NCBI RefSeq assembly: GCF_000003815.2 | Contig: NC_049988.1 | Location: forward strand, 20,043,712-20,107,711 | Direction of reading: 5' to 3' | DNA from: Branchiostoma floridae | Taxonomy: Eukaryota > Chordata > Leptocardii > Amphioxiformes > Branchiostomatidae | DNA length: 64,000 nt | Shown here: positions 24,601-37,100 of the stretch, in pieces | How positions within the stretch are numbered: position 1 is the first letter of the stretch | How the letters are laid out: each line of letters begins with the position of its first letter | Notes under the pieces: generated by a model | What the model saw: only the letters and a program-made list of their open reading frames with translations | What the model was told of the DNA's origin: nothing | The model's database searches: none | Position numbers and translations under genes: made by a program

Positions 24601-25075
24601 CAGAAAATATAGAATATTCGTGGGCATTATTTGTGTATATAATTACGTATACATTTATATTTTTCGTTAAAAAAACATCCCGGCCTCATCATGGTTTGGA
24701 AATGTAACGTTACCCTGATGGAGATCATAGTAATGCTGCCTTGTGATGCTACCTTACGATATTTCATTTTATTTGAATCAGGCCCAAGGCCCATAAAAAC
24801 ACAGTGCAAACACTACACGGAGAAAGAATTATGTACATAATGCCGCCAAAAGGTAATCTCTAACCAGATCTACGGTGCGTAAAGTATCAAACTTACCGAT
24901 CCACGGTAAGTATCAAACTTTCCGTTTGACTCCCTTATCCGGCTACAATCCTTGGCCAGCTTTGATGCTATCTTATGGCACCGTAGGGTCGACGTCTGCT
25001 TGGAGATTAGCCAAAAGGTACTATGGCGGAAACCTTCCAAGTGGTCTAGCAGCTTACGTACATACACCTTAACAT
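24601..25075. other. Intergenic, nothing recognised
   Basis: A short duplicated word (GTAAGTATCAAACTT type, near 24,878 and 24,906) is all I see. Confidence 0.35.
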
Positions 25076-25079
25076 TTTA

Positions 25080-27440
25080 CCGATACAGAATCTATTTTCA
25101 CTCTGTACCAACAGTCCGACCTCAAACAGTCTCGAGTCTCTGCCAACACTAAACGTGCTTTTCTCTCAATAACCTATGACGTTATCACACAGCGAAATCA
25201 GGAAAGTAAGACCTCGAGCCGTCACAAAGGCCCACCTGGTGCGTCTACTGCCTCAGGTACCAACTTCTACGTGCCACAAGGGGCTGTTTAAGGTCATGTA
25301 ATTCCTTGGACATTCTTCAGGTAGGGCTGTTTGCCAAGTTGCGTTGCCATGGTTTCTCTATTCACACCTTTGAGAGTAGTACGACCGGTGCGATGGCCGG
25401 GTGTTCGCCTTGCATTAGGTGGTGAGTTCGATACCGGCTAGGTCATACCAATGACTTAGAAAAATAGTACATGCTGCTTTGTCTGTTGAGTATTTTCACT
25501 CTGCACCAACAGTCCGACCTCAAACAGTCTCGAGTCTCTGCGAAGACTAAACGTGCTTTTCTCTCAATAATCTATGACGTTATCACACATCGTGATCGGC
25601 AATGTAAGACCTCGAGCCGTCACAAAGGCCCACCTGGTGCGTCAACGACCTCAGGTACCAACTTCCACCTGCCACAAGGGGTGATGTAATTCCTTAGACA
25701 TTCTTCAGGTAGGGCTGTTTGCCAAGTTTCGTTGGCATGGTTTCTCTATTCAAACCTTTGAGAGTAGTACGACCGGTGCAATGGCCGGGTGTTCGCCTTG
25801 CATTCGGTGGTGAGTTTGATCCTGGTTAGGTCATTCAAATGACTTTAAAAAATAGCACATGCTGCTTTGTCTGTTGAGTATTTTCATTCTGCAGAAACAG
25901 TCTGACCTCAAACAGCCTGAGTCTCTGCCAAGAGTAGACGTGCTTTTCTCTCAATACTCTATGACGTTATCAAACAGCGTGATCGGCAAAGTAAGACCTC
26001 GAGCCGTCACAAAGGCCCACCTGGTGTGTGTACGACCTCAGGACCAACTTCTGCCTGCCACAAGGGACTGTTTAAGGTCATGTAATTCCTTGGACATTCT
26101 TCAGGTAGAGCTGTTTGCCAAGTTGCGTTGGCATGGTTTCTATGTGAACACCTTTGAGCTACGACGGTTCAATGGCCGGGTGTTCGCCTTGCAGTTGGTT
26201 GTGGGTTCGATACCGGCTAGGTCATACAAATGAATTAAAAGACAGTACATGCTGCTTTGTCTGTTGAGTATTTTTACTCTACACCAAGAGTCTTGAGTCT
26301 CTACCAAGAGTAGACGTGCTCTTCTCTCAATAATCTATAACGTTACCAAACAGCTTGATCGGCGAAGTAAGACCTTGAGCGGTCACAAAGGCCCACCTGG
26401 TGCGTCCACGACCTCAGGTACCAACTTCCACCTGCCACAAGGGACTGTTTAAGGTCATGTATTGCCTTGAGCATTCTTCAGGTAGGGCTGTTTGCCAAGT
26501 TTCGTTGGCACGGTTTCTCTGTTGACACCTTTGAGCTACGACCGGTGCAATGCCCGGATGTTGCGGCCTTGCATTCCGTGGTGAGTTTGATCCTGGTTAG
26601 GTCATTCAAATGACTTAAAAAAATAATACATGCTGCTTTGTCTGTTGAGTATTTTCACTCTGCAGCAAAAGTCCGACTTCTAACAGTCTTGAGTCTCTGC
26701 CAAGAGTAAACGTGCTTTTCTCTCAATACTCTATGACGTTATCACACATCGTGATCGGCAAAGTAAGACCTCGAGCGGTCACAAATACCAACCAGGTGTG
26801 TGTACGACCTCAGGTACCAACTTGCACCTGCCACAAGGGGCTGTTTAAGGTAATGTAATTCCTTGGGCATTCTTCAGGTAGGGCTGTTTGCCAAGTTGCG
26901 TTCGTATGACCTTTGAGCTACGACCGGTGCAATGGCCGGGTGTTCGCCTTGCATTCGGTGGTGAGTTTGATCCCGGCTAGGTCATACAAATGAATTAAAA
27001 AATAGCACATGCTGCTTTGTCTGTTGAGTATTTTCACTCTGCACCAACAGCCCGACTTCTAACAGTCTTGAGTCTTTGCCAAGACTAAACGTGCTTTTCT
27101 CTCAATAATCTATGACGTTATCAAACAGCGTGATCGGCAAAGTAAGACCTCGAGCCATCACAAAGGCCCACCTGGTGCGTCTACGGCCTCAGGTACCAAC
27201 TTCTACCTGCCACAAGGGACTGTTTAAGGTAATGTAATTCCTTGAACATTCTTCAGGTAGAGCTGTTTGCCAAGTTGGGTTCGTATAGATTCTCTATCTG
27301 CGTACACCTTTGAGCTACGACCGGTGCAATGGCCGGGTGTTCGCCTTGCATTCGGTGGTGAGTTCGATCCCCGGCTGAGTCATACCTAAAAAAAAGACTT
27401 TAAAAATGGTACATGCTGCTTTTTCTGCTTATCACTCAGC
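25080..27440 (+). repeat. Tandem array, about 385-bp unit, six copies, each with a tRNA-derived SINE-like segment
   Basis: The tRNA-like segment starts (ACGACCGGTGC) near 25,381, 25,768, 26,161, 26,538, 26,920 and 27,318. Each copy has GCCTTGCATTCGG, which reads as an anticodon loop for TGC (Ala), and a B box (GAGTTCGATCCC type), but lacks a full D arm. It is followed by ACATGCTGCTTTGTCTGTTGAG. The rest of the unit (CCTCGAGCCGTCACAAAGGC, CATTCTTCAGGTAG) is shared too. The last copy ends with the most complete SINE 3' part (27,318-27,460). Six copies of a SINE plus its flank in tandem look like a satellite seeded by one SINE insertion. Confidence 0.8.
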
Positions 27441-28954
27441 ACTAATGAGGAAAAGCATGTGAGTTTGACACATATCACTACCAGATTAATGATGTTGGAT
27501 ACTTTGCCTTGTTGCGTTCGTTTGAACAGACCCTTTCTTCTCTGTTTCTGTAGCAGGATATGTTTACACGGGATTAAAACCAACAAGAACATTTCAAGCC
27601 CATGGTTTATTTAAGTTCAAATGATTGTGTTGGGAGGCCTACAGTGACTGAATGACATGATATACAAATGATGCTATCATTGTATTTTGTTATAATTACC
27701 AAAGCAAAGCAAACCAGAATTTGCAACAGAAACATGAACAGAACAGTAAACATACCAAACAAAACTTCAGTTTGATGATTTGTACCTTTTATGGCTGGCG
27801 GGCTGAATCTGGTCCCTACAAAAAAATACAGAACCTCATAGCATAATAAAACACATTATTGTCATCATTAATATATTAGTTGAATAGGAATATTGCAACA
27901 TCATCAGAACAGGGTAAGTAACAATTGGAAAAATCTACTAGTTGTTAGCTTGGAAGTTCAACTGTGCTGGAAGAAATCGTCCTGAAGCAAGTTAAACTGT
28001 AATATTCCAACACAAAAAAGGGGCTTTCCAAACTTTGTGACAGTCTAACTCCAGTCTTTGTCCAGGAATAAGCAAACAACAGCATAAACTGATGTCACAG
28101 AAGCAGTTTACTGCTTTTTCCCAGACAAAGACTGTTGTTGGACAATTCAAAATTTGGATAAGTCCAATTTGGAAACGTATGCTTCAGATTTAGAATCTTG
28201 AATCTGTACCCTATATGCTATCTCGTTTAGCACTAATACAATGTAAATTGCAATTTGATAGTCTTGATCAAAACTTTGTACCTAGTTAAACAAACGTATT
28301 GTTCTTCCTGATTCTTCATAATTGTTTTTGGCAAATAAACTTTAATAAAATGTCAATCATGCTCAGCCTGTTAAACTTACATTTACATATATATATACAT
28401 AGAATTTCTTTACTTTCAAGTTGTTACTATGTAATACTCCTTCGATAAGGTCAATGGCTTAAGTTCACAGTAAGTCTTTTTTAGCTTTGCGGCAGGGAAT
28501 AATTGGATTGCTTGTGGTTATTCTTAGTTTGTGGTTTCACTTAAGTCCCATACTGTACATTAATCGAATCAACAGTAGTTTTATATATAATCAAGTCCGC
28601 AATGAAGCATTCACTGCCAAACCGTAAACATTCATTAAAACCATCTCAAAAAAAGGGCCAAGAATTACGGTAGTTGTCCTGATCTTCAAGCTTTTTTTCT
28701 ACATTCTTACTTACAGTTATGCATATTTGTCACAAAAGTTGCAATGGGTTTTGGGAGACTTTCGTCATCTACTGATCGCCTTTCAGTGTGCAAAAATCAT
28801 GACGAATTTTACATAATTCCATACTGATATTCTTCCGATAAACAGTTACTACATCTTATGTCAGCTCTACGTTGCATTGCTGAATTCATGGTCTAAACCA
28901 ACACGTCCGACTGCGCTTCACAGCTGAACTGCAAGGGGGCAGTTCTACACTGCA
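27441..28954 (-). other. Putative 3' untranslated and downstream region of VPS50
   Basis: AT-rich unique sequence following the VPS50 stop codon, with no other gene. On the minus strand an ATTAAA variant lies at about 28,333-28,338 and the first canonical AATAAA at 27,606-27,611. The mRNA end is therefore uncertain; a 3' UTR of 0.6-1.35 kb is inferred, not seen. Confidence 0.35.
27606..27611 (-). terminator. Candidate polyadenylation signal for VPS50
   Basis: The first canonical AATAAA on the minus strand downstream of the stop, read from TTTATT on the plus strand. The ATTAAA at about 28,333 is the competing candidate. No transcript evidence is available. Confidence 0.25.
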
Positions 28955-29074
28955 TCATCTCTTGAGCTTTTCCATGTCTTCGATGGTGGCCAGCAGTCGT
29001 TGTCTGGCCTTCTTGTTGATATGTGAGCCGACACCGCACATGACAAGCCCAGTCAGCTGCTTGGTGGAATATTC
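28955..29074 (-). CDS. VPS50: VPS50 exon 30 (residues 936-974 and stop)
   Basis: Codes [20 protein letters not shown], then [19 protein letters not shown] and TGA. Acceptor CATGTAG, phase 0. The C terminus aligns end to end with vertebrate syndetin. Confidence 0.97.
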   Translation of the reverse strand, partial: EYSTKQLTGLVMCGVGSHINKKARQRLLATIEDMEKLKR

Positions 29075-32000
29075 CTACATGGAAAATAGTAAACAGCGAG
29101 TGTCATTGAAATGTTGATTTCAAACACTATTTATGAAGACAAAGTAAATGTCATTACCAAAAGGTTTTCGATCAATTCTCTGATACTTCTCAAGTTGAAA
29201 TTACATTGAAAAGGATCAATATTCAGTCAAACATGTCTATACACCTTTCTCACGCGGCCGCCATGATGGATTAAAGACGAGGTCAATGAGGCAAACAGAC
29301 AAAACTTATTTCTAAAATCAGCTCCCATTTAGTTTTTCCCCAGACCACACAAATTTTTACAATATAAGATCAAATAATAAATATCAGAACTAGTGTTATG
29401 CAGCGAAATATGTAGCAATCTAGACTCGAGTACTGATCCCATAAGTCCCTTAAGAGATGCAAAATAAAAACATAATAATGCAAATATTTGACGGGCATGC
29501 AGCCATTCTCCTATTGGTCAATTTTCTAATTTCCATGCTATCATTGGTTGAACTATTAAGGCTTCCATTCAGAACTTCATGTTGGGTACTTAAGTACATT
29601 CACAAAATTCTCTCATATTTAATTTACTTCAATTTCAATTTTAAAGACACTATTAGGTTGTATTTTCATTGATCAATCATTCCCATCAATATTACTGTCG
29701 ACCAATGATTAAAAAAAAAGTCTCTTTGGTAAACAAAGTTCAGAGTTGAAAGGTCCTGACCCTATGGTCCCTGATCCATCTCTCCATGTCTGCATCTGTC
29801 AGGTAGTAGGCCTTGACGTACACCTCAACAAACTCACGGTCAGGAATGGGTCTACAAAACAAGAAGAAAAATTGAATTAGAATCAAACACTATACATAGT
29901 CTTGGACAGTGCAAACCCTCATTATTATCACACACTCACTTGCTATCCATTTTATCAATGACAATGATCTTTGTTACGTGATGTAGGTTAGACATCCAGG
30001 TAATACGATACACCAAAAAATAGTTACTCAAGCTAACTGGATATGGTTTNNNNNNNNNNNNNNNNNNNNNNNNNNNNNNNNNNNNNNNNNNNNNNNNNNN
30101 NNNNNNNNNNNNNNNNNNNNNNNNNNNNNNNNNNNNNNNNNNNNNNNNNTCTTTTCTAAAACTTGTGTAAGGCTGAGAAATGTTGCATTTTCTGCACCTC
30201 GATCCAAAAAAAGTAGCAATTTAGTTTACACGGACAATTTTTTTTACCTGAGGTCTGTGAGTTTCTCCAGCTTCATAAGAAACTGTTGGAAGTCCAGCTG
30301 CATCAGAGCTCGACCCTCGTTACTGCACTTCTTCGCACTCGCAAAACTAACAAAATAGAGAAAAAATGTCGGAAATCAGTATAGTAATTTCAAGTATTTT
30401 AGACACATAAAAACAAATGTATGAAACACAATACATGTATATTGTTTTGTCCAACAGGAGAAGCATTGCTGTCTTTCATGCAATTTGTGTGGGCTTTACT
30501 AATTCATATTATAATATATTATGCAATATCTAAATTATAAAACATTGGCAAAAATAACACAGCAATGCCACAGTGAACGAAGCCCGCAGTGCCGCACTGG
30601 TGCCCCAAGTGCAAATAGATAACGCCTTTAGTAAGCAACTTACCCCTCCACAAAGGTTCTGTTGGCCAGTCGGATGCAGTGTTCCCACAGGACATTGTAC
30701 ACAGGCTGGGGGATCGGCACATGTCTGGGGAAAGGGCAAAAATAGGGAAGGACTCATTGAACGGCATCTTGACCAATTAACAATTAGGACTTGAATGTAC
30801 ATTGTTTATGACTTGTGAAAATGGCGTAAGGAAAAAGTATAATTACCTTCCAACTTGGTCCAGTTTATTGCTGAAAACTTGTAATTCCTGTAGGAACATG
30901 AAAAACAATTTTCTAAATTTGACAGAATTTCTACGGAACTACTAATAATTACAACATGTAATGGTAACTTACGCCAAGAGCACTCCAAATATTTGCAAGA
31001 CATAGAGTTATCTTATTTGTTTTTGTTAAAGAAGGATATTTTCAATAATTTTATCAAAGAAAAAAGACAACATCTAATCCTGTACCCTAAGAAGCACGTC
31101 CACATAGGAGCTGTGTTGTGACATGATATCTTTAATGTCCCATTTCACATTGGCCATCAGCTGTAGAATGTGGTCGTAAACTACGGACTTCGCTGCAACA
31201 ACACGGTATACTGGTCTCCGCAGTTCTGAAGCTGTACTGATGGTCTGTGGGGATAAAAAGGAAAAAGCTATTCATATTCCTGAGTATTATGTATGGTATA
31301 AAATGAACACACCTGTTTTAGAAAATAGACAATCATGTACACATGGACTTAGTTAGAGTCAATCAGTGATGATAAAAGAGAAAAAATGTTGTTGGGTTTA
31401 AGTTTCCTTCTGCCTCAAACAGAAAATTATAAGAGATAAGCAATATTTTGTTTCTTCTCAAATTCTGTCATTGTAAACTTGTGTACAATTGATACACCTT
31501 CTCATAACACAGAAAGACTGGACCATTGTCATATCATAATACAGAAGAAAAGTGTTAAGACTAGTCTAGTCTATGAGAAACCCATGGTCTGACCTGAGAG
31601 TAGAACTGTTGCAGGAAAGCCTTCTTTGCAGGAGGGATGACAGACTCCAGCTGTGGCTGTAGGAACTCAAACTGGTCCGCAAGGAACACTCTGCAAAGAG
31701 TTTAAGTTTCTTATTTTATTTTTCACAGCAGTTACAGCTATATGAAGCTGGACAGGACCAATTTATGATTGTGACGATCTTCAATTTGTATATGACACAC
31801 CAGCTTGGTTAAGGACTGCTCTGTGCTCTACATCGACTTTTAGCTCGTCAATATACAAAACAAAAGCCAGAATTGGTGGATTCAAGTCCATTTGGGCGCA
31901 TTCAGAGCAACAGAGGCACTTGGCTTGAAGCTAAATTAAAGCCTTTGTCCCCGAGGTGCAAGTTTTGCTTTCCCCCTTCCATATTAACATGGGAACAATG

Positions 32001-34107
32001 CGAAACTGGGTGACGCCTTTTCACCAATATTCACCAATTTCTACCAACATTCACCCATTATAAGCCGGATTCACCCAAACGAAAATTGGTTGACTAATGT
32101 ATGAATTGGAAACAATAACGCAAATAATTGAAGTAATCAATACAAGTATTAAGTACTTACAGGGACTCGGTAGCGACCACCCTCTCAGCCAGCCCATACA
32201 GGTTCTGGGTCCCTGTCAGGTCCACAACAGGGGACACGTGGGGGAACGGGACCTTGTCCTAAACAGGGAAAGTAAAAACAAAGTTAGCTTCTAATTAATC
32301 TAATTCATATATTTATTCGTTCGGCTGATGTTACAGGCAGCCAAGGTCGTCCAACTAGCGATGGCTATTACTAGGGACTGGCCTTGGGATCTAAATGAAT
32401 TAATCTAAATGAACAAAAAATAAGACAGATACTCTTCAATACTGTCCAGGACCTTTATATTCTAAACAGAAACTTTAACATTTGTCATAACAAACGACAA
32501 CCATAACCTATTGCAAATGCATTAAAATTTCAGTTTGCAGGGATTTAAATTTGAGGTATAGAAAGAATGAAGTGTTCACAGTGGTTTTGCGTTCTCTGTG
32601 AAGCTGTCACCACAAAATAAGCAAACATAAAACCACTGTAAACACTTCAGCATTTACATGATGGTCTGGACCATAAATTTAGCAAACACTTCTCAGCTGC
32701 TCATACTCACTTCATCAAGAATCTTGTGAGGTAGCAGAAGAGGCGAAGAGGGATGAAATCAAATGTTAGTGTCACATTTTATAGTGATTTTAGTTCTGTT
32801 GGTTTAGCATCAAATGTAACGCTAGTTCACCTTTATCCGTGGGGTGACCTTTATCCGTTGTCTTTAAGGACAGCACATTTAGGAGTATTAAGTCTGCTGA
32901 CAGTGGTTTCAAATTTGCAATATTTTCAAAATGTTCCAATTTGAAACCACCGTCCGTCGACTTCATATCCCTAAATACGTTTTTTCTTACAAACAACGAA
33001 TATGGGTTACCCTCGGATAAAGGTGAACCAGCGTTAAGTGTAATTAATTTTACATTTGATTGATGAGAGAATCTTTCTCACCTTTCTATCCTCTACCTGT
33101 TGTACAGGCTGTTGTAGGTTTGGCATCATGGAGTCCTAGTGACAAGTAAAGAACAATCATTGAATAGTCTACTTCAATAAACCCAATGATGAAAAATTGA
33201 CTTGTCTGTTAATGTACTAAGAGTATTTTTATGGATAAGAGCATCCCACATACCTCTGGTAGTATAAGGTTGTCGTTTATTCTCTTCAAGGTTGTTTTCA
33301 GCTTGTTACTCAAACCCCAGTCTGCAGCAGCACTCTGCTAACAAAAAAACAACAACAAGAAATTTCAAATGTAAGGATCACACAACTTTGATCCACTGGT
33401 CATGAATCACTTTGCAAATGCAAAAGCAGCAAACATTTGAAGAAAAAAAAATACTTTTGTCTGTTTTGTGATCGGATGCTTTTAGTTAGGGTTATTGGGG
33501 ACAAGAAAAAAAACTTACCAAGTCCAAGTCTGTTGCAAAGAAAGAGTACACCTGCAAGAGATTAAAAAATAAAAAATTTTCAATTATTATATCAAAATAG
33601 GAAAAATACCAAATGAGTAAGTCAACATTTCATGTTCTTTTTTTTCTGTTTGGTAAATGTCAACCTTCCAGAGCTAAAATTATTTGGATTGTTATTTTGT
33701 TTGGGGTTGAATGTCTTTACATGAATGTGTGTATGTAAGTGTGTTTGTGCATGACATTGTGCATACTTACAGAGAAGAGGTAGTAGCCGAACAGCTGTGA
33801 CATACACGTGTGTGTGTGTGTGTGCGTGTGTTTGTGTGTGTGTGTGTGCGTGTGCATGTGTGTACTTACAGAGAAGAGGTAGTAGTCGAACAGCTGGGAC
33901 ATACAGATGTGTGTGTGTGTGTATGTGTGTGTGTACATGTGTGTACTTACAGAGAAGAGGTAGTAGTCGAACAGCTGAGACATACAGATGTGTGTGTGTG
34001 TGTATGTGTGTATGTGTGTGTGTACATGTGTGTACTTACAGAGAAGAGGTAGTAGTCGAACAGCTGAGACATACAGATGTGTGTGTGTGTGTGTGTGTGT
34101 GTGCATG

Positions 34108-34156
<49 letters not shown>

Positions 34157-37100
34157 GTGTGTGTGTGTGTACTTACAGAGAAGAGGTAGTAGTCGAACAG
34201 CTGAGACATACAGATGACCACGTCGAAGGCGATCGGCTTCAGCACATTCATCATCTGCATGTACTTGCCTGGTGGCGGGGAGAGGGAAAAACATGTTCAT
34301 TTTCTGCATATGAAGAAAAATGGCGAAGCCAAAAGCACCATACTTAACTGTGGCTACATGATGTATTCAGTCCAGCAGCGTTCCTGCCAGGCATACGTCT
34401 TTACGTCTTTGGACGCATTTTTTTCTGGAAAGACGCACTCAGCTCGGCTGAATGCGTCCATAAAAAAATCTGTAAGAAAGGCTGACCTGTACCACCAGTG
34501 TACAAAATGTATCTGGAATCTTTGAAAAAATCTGTCTTTATAAGAAGGAATCCTACCTTTACAATTTATACTTCAAATTGTTCACTTTCCGGTCATCCCA
34601 TGGGGCGGAGCGCGGCACGTTTTACAACTAGCGGACCCATGTGCGACACACCCAGCCACGCGCCAGTCTGAGCTGTCCGTTGCGCAATATAATTATTTGT
34701 AGTCCGTGAAATAACGTTACATCTGACAGCCAGCATTCTGTAACACTGGAAGAAATCTTATGCAGATTTTATATTCTGATTTTAACATGATACTTACTTG
34801 TCCTCATTTTCATGTATTTGTTAAAGATTTGTGGTTAATACTAGTATTGAACAAACAAACTGTTCTGCGCGAGTGTTGCACATCTCAACAAAAGTTCTCA
34901 CGCTGTGGGCAGTTGATTGGCAGTCGGTTTCTTTGACAACAGGCCGCCGGCGCCAAGCAGTCTAGATTGGCCACCAGGTCCAAATCCAATCATCTTAATA
35001 ACCAATCAGCGTTTGATAAATGTAATGATGTACTCTGTCATTGGTCACCGGAGAAAATACAAAAGTTACCGAGTATTAGCGCACGTGACGTTGTTTTGTG
35101 ATATTGGTAGGCGCCCGTGTCGTCTGGCAAGTTTCTTCCCTAGCTGCTAACAATTTACTATTAAAGTTTCCCCATTTATCCAAGTTAAAAAAGCGGTGTG
35201 CGATAAATAAGTGAAGAATCCAAAACTATACACTTCATTTCTTATTTCCAAAATTTCTTTTGTTTCAAAAAGACAAAATTTGTGGCAGAAAAGAGGCCAC
35301 AATATTGTTGTCAAGCGTCGATCGAGTCGGCTGTGCACTGGCGTTGGCCTCCGTGGCACATGGCGCGGCACGCCCCCCCCCCCTCCCAAGACGGACCGTC
35401 GATCGCAGCGCCCAGCACGTTGGAACGTCTTTCTGGCTACTAGTTCAAGGCTACCCCGGCACTGATCACTGCCAAAGAGGCAACAGATCGTCCTCCTTTG
35501 AGTAATGTATAACGTTCTTGGTCTATTTAAAAATAAATCCAGCCAAAGATTTCGCGCCGAAAACGGGGTTACCTGAGGTCGCAGGAAACAAACGCACGCT
35601 CGTGGAAAATGACGGCACGGCCTTGTAAAACCCCACCGATTCGTGAGTGTGATGTCGTCGTTATTTTATCGTCTCGGAAAACTATTTGATGAGGGAGGTC
35701 GACATTTTTTTATTCAATGACAGAAGAAATTGGCAGAATTTTTCCATGGGCTGACGAACTGGCTAGAGCCCTGTTGCGAAGCATAAAAAATCCAAAAATT
35801 TTCGTGTCTGGAGAAATTATACCCGGGCCAGATCACTGACGGCTGATTCCCCGTGCTATAGTGTATTTTTTGAGAGAGGGCGGTTGTCGATTACTGAATT
35901 ACGGGAGTAAAAGAGGCAACCGACATCCAATCTCAAGCGCATGATTTTCCTCTCAAATTGCGGGAAATTGTGTTTTAGAGGGTTTGAAAATCCAAATTTT
36001 CCCGGGGGAGCATTCCCCCGGACCCCCCTAGAATGCGAGCGCCTGCGGCGCTCGTCTCGCGCCTCCGGCGCTCAATACCCCCCTCAGAAATATTTGGACG
36101 CATACTTTCAAGAACCTGGCGGGAACGCTGCAGTCCAGGGTTGTAGCCAGCACCTGTCCTTCAGTCCATTGAAGGAATTTTTCAGCTGGGGACTGAAAAA
36201 AATTTTCCCCATTCCGTCCCCTGGGACAGACAAAAATTGATATAAAAAAAAACTGAAACCCATGTGTTCTTCTTCACCAAACAGATGCCATTGAACAGCT
36301 TAGTCTACAAGCAAAATTTGCACCTCAAAATGCAGGAAATAGTGTTTCAGACTGGTCTTGATTTAAAAATATTCTGGGACCCTAGAAATGACGCGTAACA
36401 TCACGTCAATAGACATGCCTTAGTTGCTCGATAGGACCTATTCAAAATCAAGGGGACTGAAAATGATTTTAGGCTGGCTACAACCCTGATTCAGTCATAC
36501 CATCTAATACAGACCCAGCTTAGAACTGGTTGTAGTTTTGTTTTTCTTGTGAATTACAAAAAATTTGATTGTTGGGCAATTTTGTTTTAATTTCCTTACC
36601 AAACAGTCGAAGCACATTGAGCGTGGTGTTGGTCAGGATCGGGGCGTTGTTGAACTTCCGGCTCTTGTCATACTTCTTCCTGGAATCTCTGTATATAAAA
36701 CACACAAAAAACTACCATTCAATCTACTACATCAGGTAAAATTTTCATGTTAATGCATTCTCTTGGATGGGGCATAAAACCAGAAGTCCAGTGTTTTTTT
36801 TAAATTTTTTTATTCACATTTATTTAACGAGGATTTGACAAAAAGCAAGGTTGCATATCTGGGTCTTCTCCTCTCACACATGACAAAAATAAGGACACAT
36901 ACAAAATAACGAACACTAAATAACATAGTCACAAGATAATGATAACGAAGTCAAAATAAACAAGGAATCAAGTAACAGAATGAATGTGCAGCTGGTTTAC
37001 AAACTTAGGAATAATCAAATAAGGCTATATAATCAACTAAAACTAAAAACGACCTGTCTGTTGGATGAACTTGAATACGACATCAAATAAAAGACAATTT

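Noticed and set aside
27318-27395. tRNA-Ala gene
   Set aside because: The anticodon region and B box are present, but the D arm and acceptor stem are incomplete, and the segment is followed by a SINE body. The similar case at 10,330-10,390 also fails to fold.
33717-34309. His/Thr- and Cys/Val-repeat frames up to 130 codons
   Set aside because: Translation of CA/TG microsatellites between copies of the exon 19 border.
35211-35505. Frames of 80-84 codons in the GC-rich part of the hAT-like element as a transposase
   Set aside because: Too short, overlapping in two frames and without hAT dimerisation or catalytic motifs.
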